Shown: piece after piece, positions 63,704 through 64,000 of the stretch | Layout of the letters: every line of letters starts with the position of its first letter | How positions within the stretch are numbered: position 1 is the stretch's first letter | DNA from: Clostridia bacterium | Lineage (GTDB): Bacteria; Bacillota_A; Clostridia; Christensenellales; Aristaeellaceae | Direction of reading: 5' to 3' | Length of the DNA stretch: 64,000 nucleotides | Assembly (NCBI GenBank): GCA_017399225.1 | Contig: JAFQEB010000054.1 | Span: forward strand, 9,204-73,203 | Program-made: the position numbers and the translations under genes | Notes under the pieces: model-generated | Told to the model about the DNA's origin: nothing | Databases searched by the model: none | What the model saw: the letters and a program-made list of their open reading frames with translations, nothing else

Positions 63704-64000
63704 ATGAGAAAAGACTTGTCTGTAAAATAGGTACGCCATACCATTTCTCCCGAAGAAATCGTGGCCTTGGGTGCCAAATTATGCTACTCAAAATCCGAAA
63801 TTCAGGATTTACTCACGGCCATTACGACAAAAGACCAGTCGGCATTTGTACACAAGATTATGGGCATGGGGCATGATTCAGTGCTGGAGCACGCCAGCTT
63901 CACCTTCGGCATCGAAGGGGTGAGCCGCGTACTGCTGGCACAGATCACCCGGCATCGCCTGGCCAGTTTTTCGGTGCAGTCGCAGCGCTATGTGAGCTAC
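63704..64000 (+). CDS. thyX: FAD-dependent thymidylate synthase ThyX (partial; in-frame TAG at codon 9)
   Basis: ThyX methylates dUMP with methylenetetrahydrofolate and FAD. After the ATG (9 bases after AAAGGAAG) eight codons read MRKDLSVK, then TAG at 63728-63730, then without gap [20 protein letters not shown] and the rest. The ThyX motif [13 protein letters not shown] is intact at the window edge. Skipping the TAG gives a normal ThyX start (VK-VRHT). No start codon lies between the TAG and the conserved RHT; a GTG at 63761 would remove it. The gene may be inactivated, read through, or altered by a base error. The first 180 bases are AT-richer than what follows. Confidence 0.82.

Overview
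The window looks like chromosome of a moderately high-GC Bacillota (Clostridia-type) bacterium. Supporting features are a spoIIE gene and a stand-alone Spo0A-type DNA-binding protein (endospore lineage), a MurE with the DNPR motif of meso-diaminopimelate ligases, L10-leader and FMN riboswitch RNAs, sigma-A type promoters with 17-bp spacers, AAGGAGG-type ribosome binding sites and a Tn916-type recombination module. The mix of beta-galactosidase, Leloir genes and Tn916-like remnants suits a gut anaerobe, but the genus cannot be fixed from the sequence alone.

Layout. 1-8140 is a galactoside region: lacZ (cut by the window edge), a PPP-type phosphatase, an AraC regulator, then galK-galT-galE, with galE carrying a frameshift. 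8451-9600 holds a decayed Tn916-family module (truncated HTH, xis, internally deleted int, arm-site repeats). 9618-18700 holds a DUF6062-type protein, a hydrolase-trkA-trkH-spoIIE block on the minus strand, and a csoR-copA copper operon with a clear operator. 18807-30350 is mixed: a secreted protein with six peptidoglycan-binding repeats, rplJL with an L10 leader, a secreted SH3 protein, an aldo/keto reductase with a HAD phosphatase, a Spo0A-C protein, tRNA-Pro, an XRE membrane regulator, and a divergent dehydrogenase/oxidoreductase pair. 30388-36225 holds the tRNA t6A genes tsaE-tsaB with rimI, riboswitch-controlled ribU, and a second galactokinase next to a sugar-type binding protein. 36413-40225 encodes a class A PBP and two coupled paralogous secreted proteins.

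40433-54542 is a compact division and cell wall (dcw) cluster on the minus strand: mraZ, ftsL-like, PASTA-type class B PBP, murE, mraY, murD, ftsW, murA, ftsQ, ftsA, ftsZ. rsmH and murF are missing from their usual places, and ftsAZ have an extra internal promoter. 54856-60278 holds a phosphoesterase, a zinc-ribbon protein, a CAP-domain protein, a small basic protein, engB and lon.

The right end is the most irregular part. lonB has lost its 5' third, including Walker A, exactly where an AT-richer large serine recombinase gene begins. On the far side of the recombinase lies a thyX with an in-frame TAG near its start. This looks like an integrated or rearranged serine-recombinase element and is the leading candidate for follow-up. 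Other points of interest are a 20-bp-periodic repeat array between lacZ and the gal genes, galactokinase paralogs with an Asn in place of a sugar-binding Glu, a Rieske-like domain with an altered second ligand pair, and a tsaB gene with no canonical start codon.
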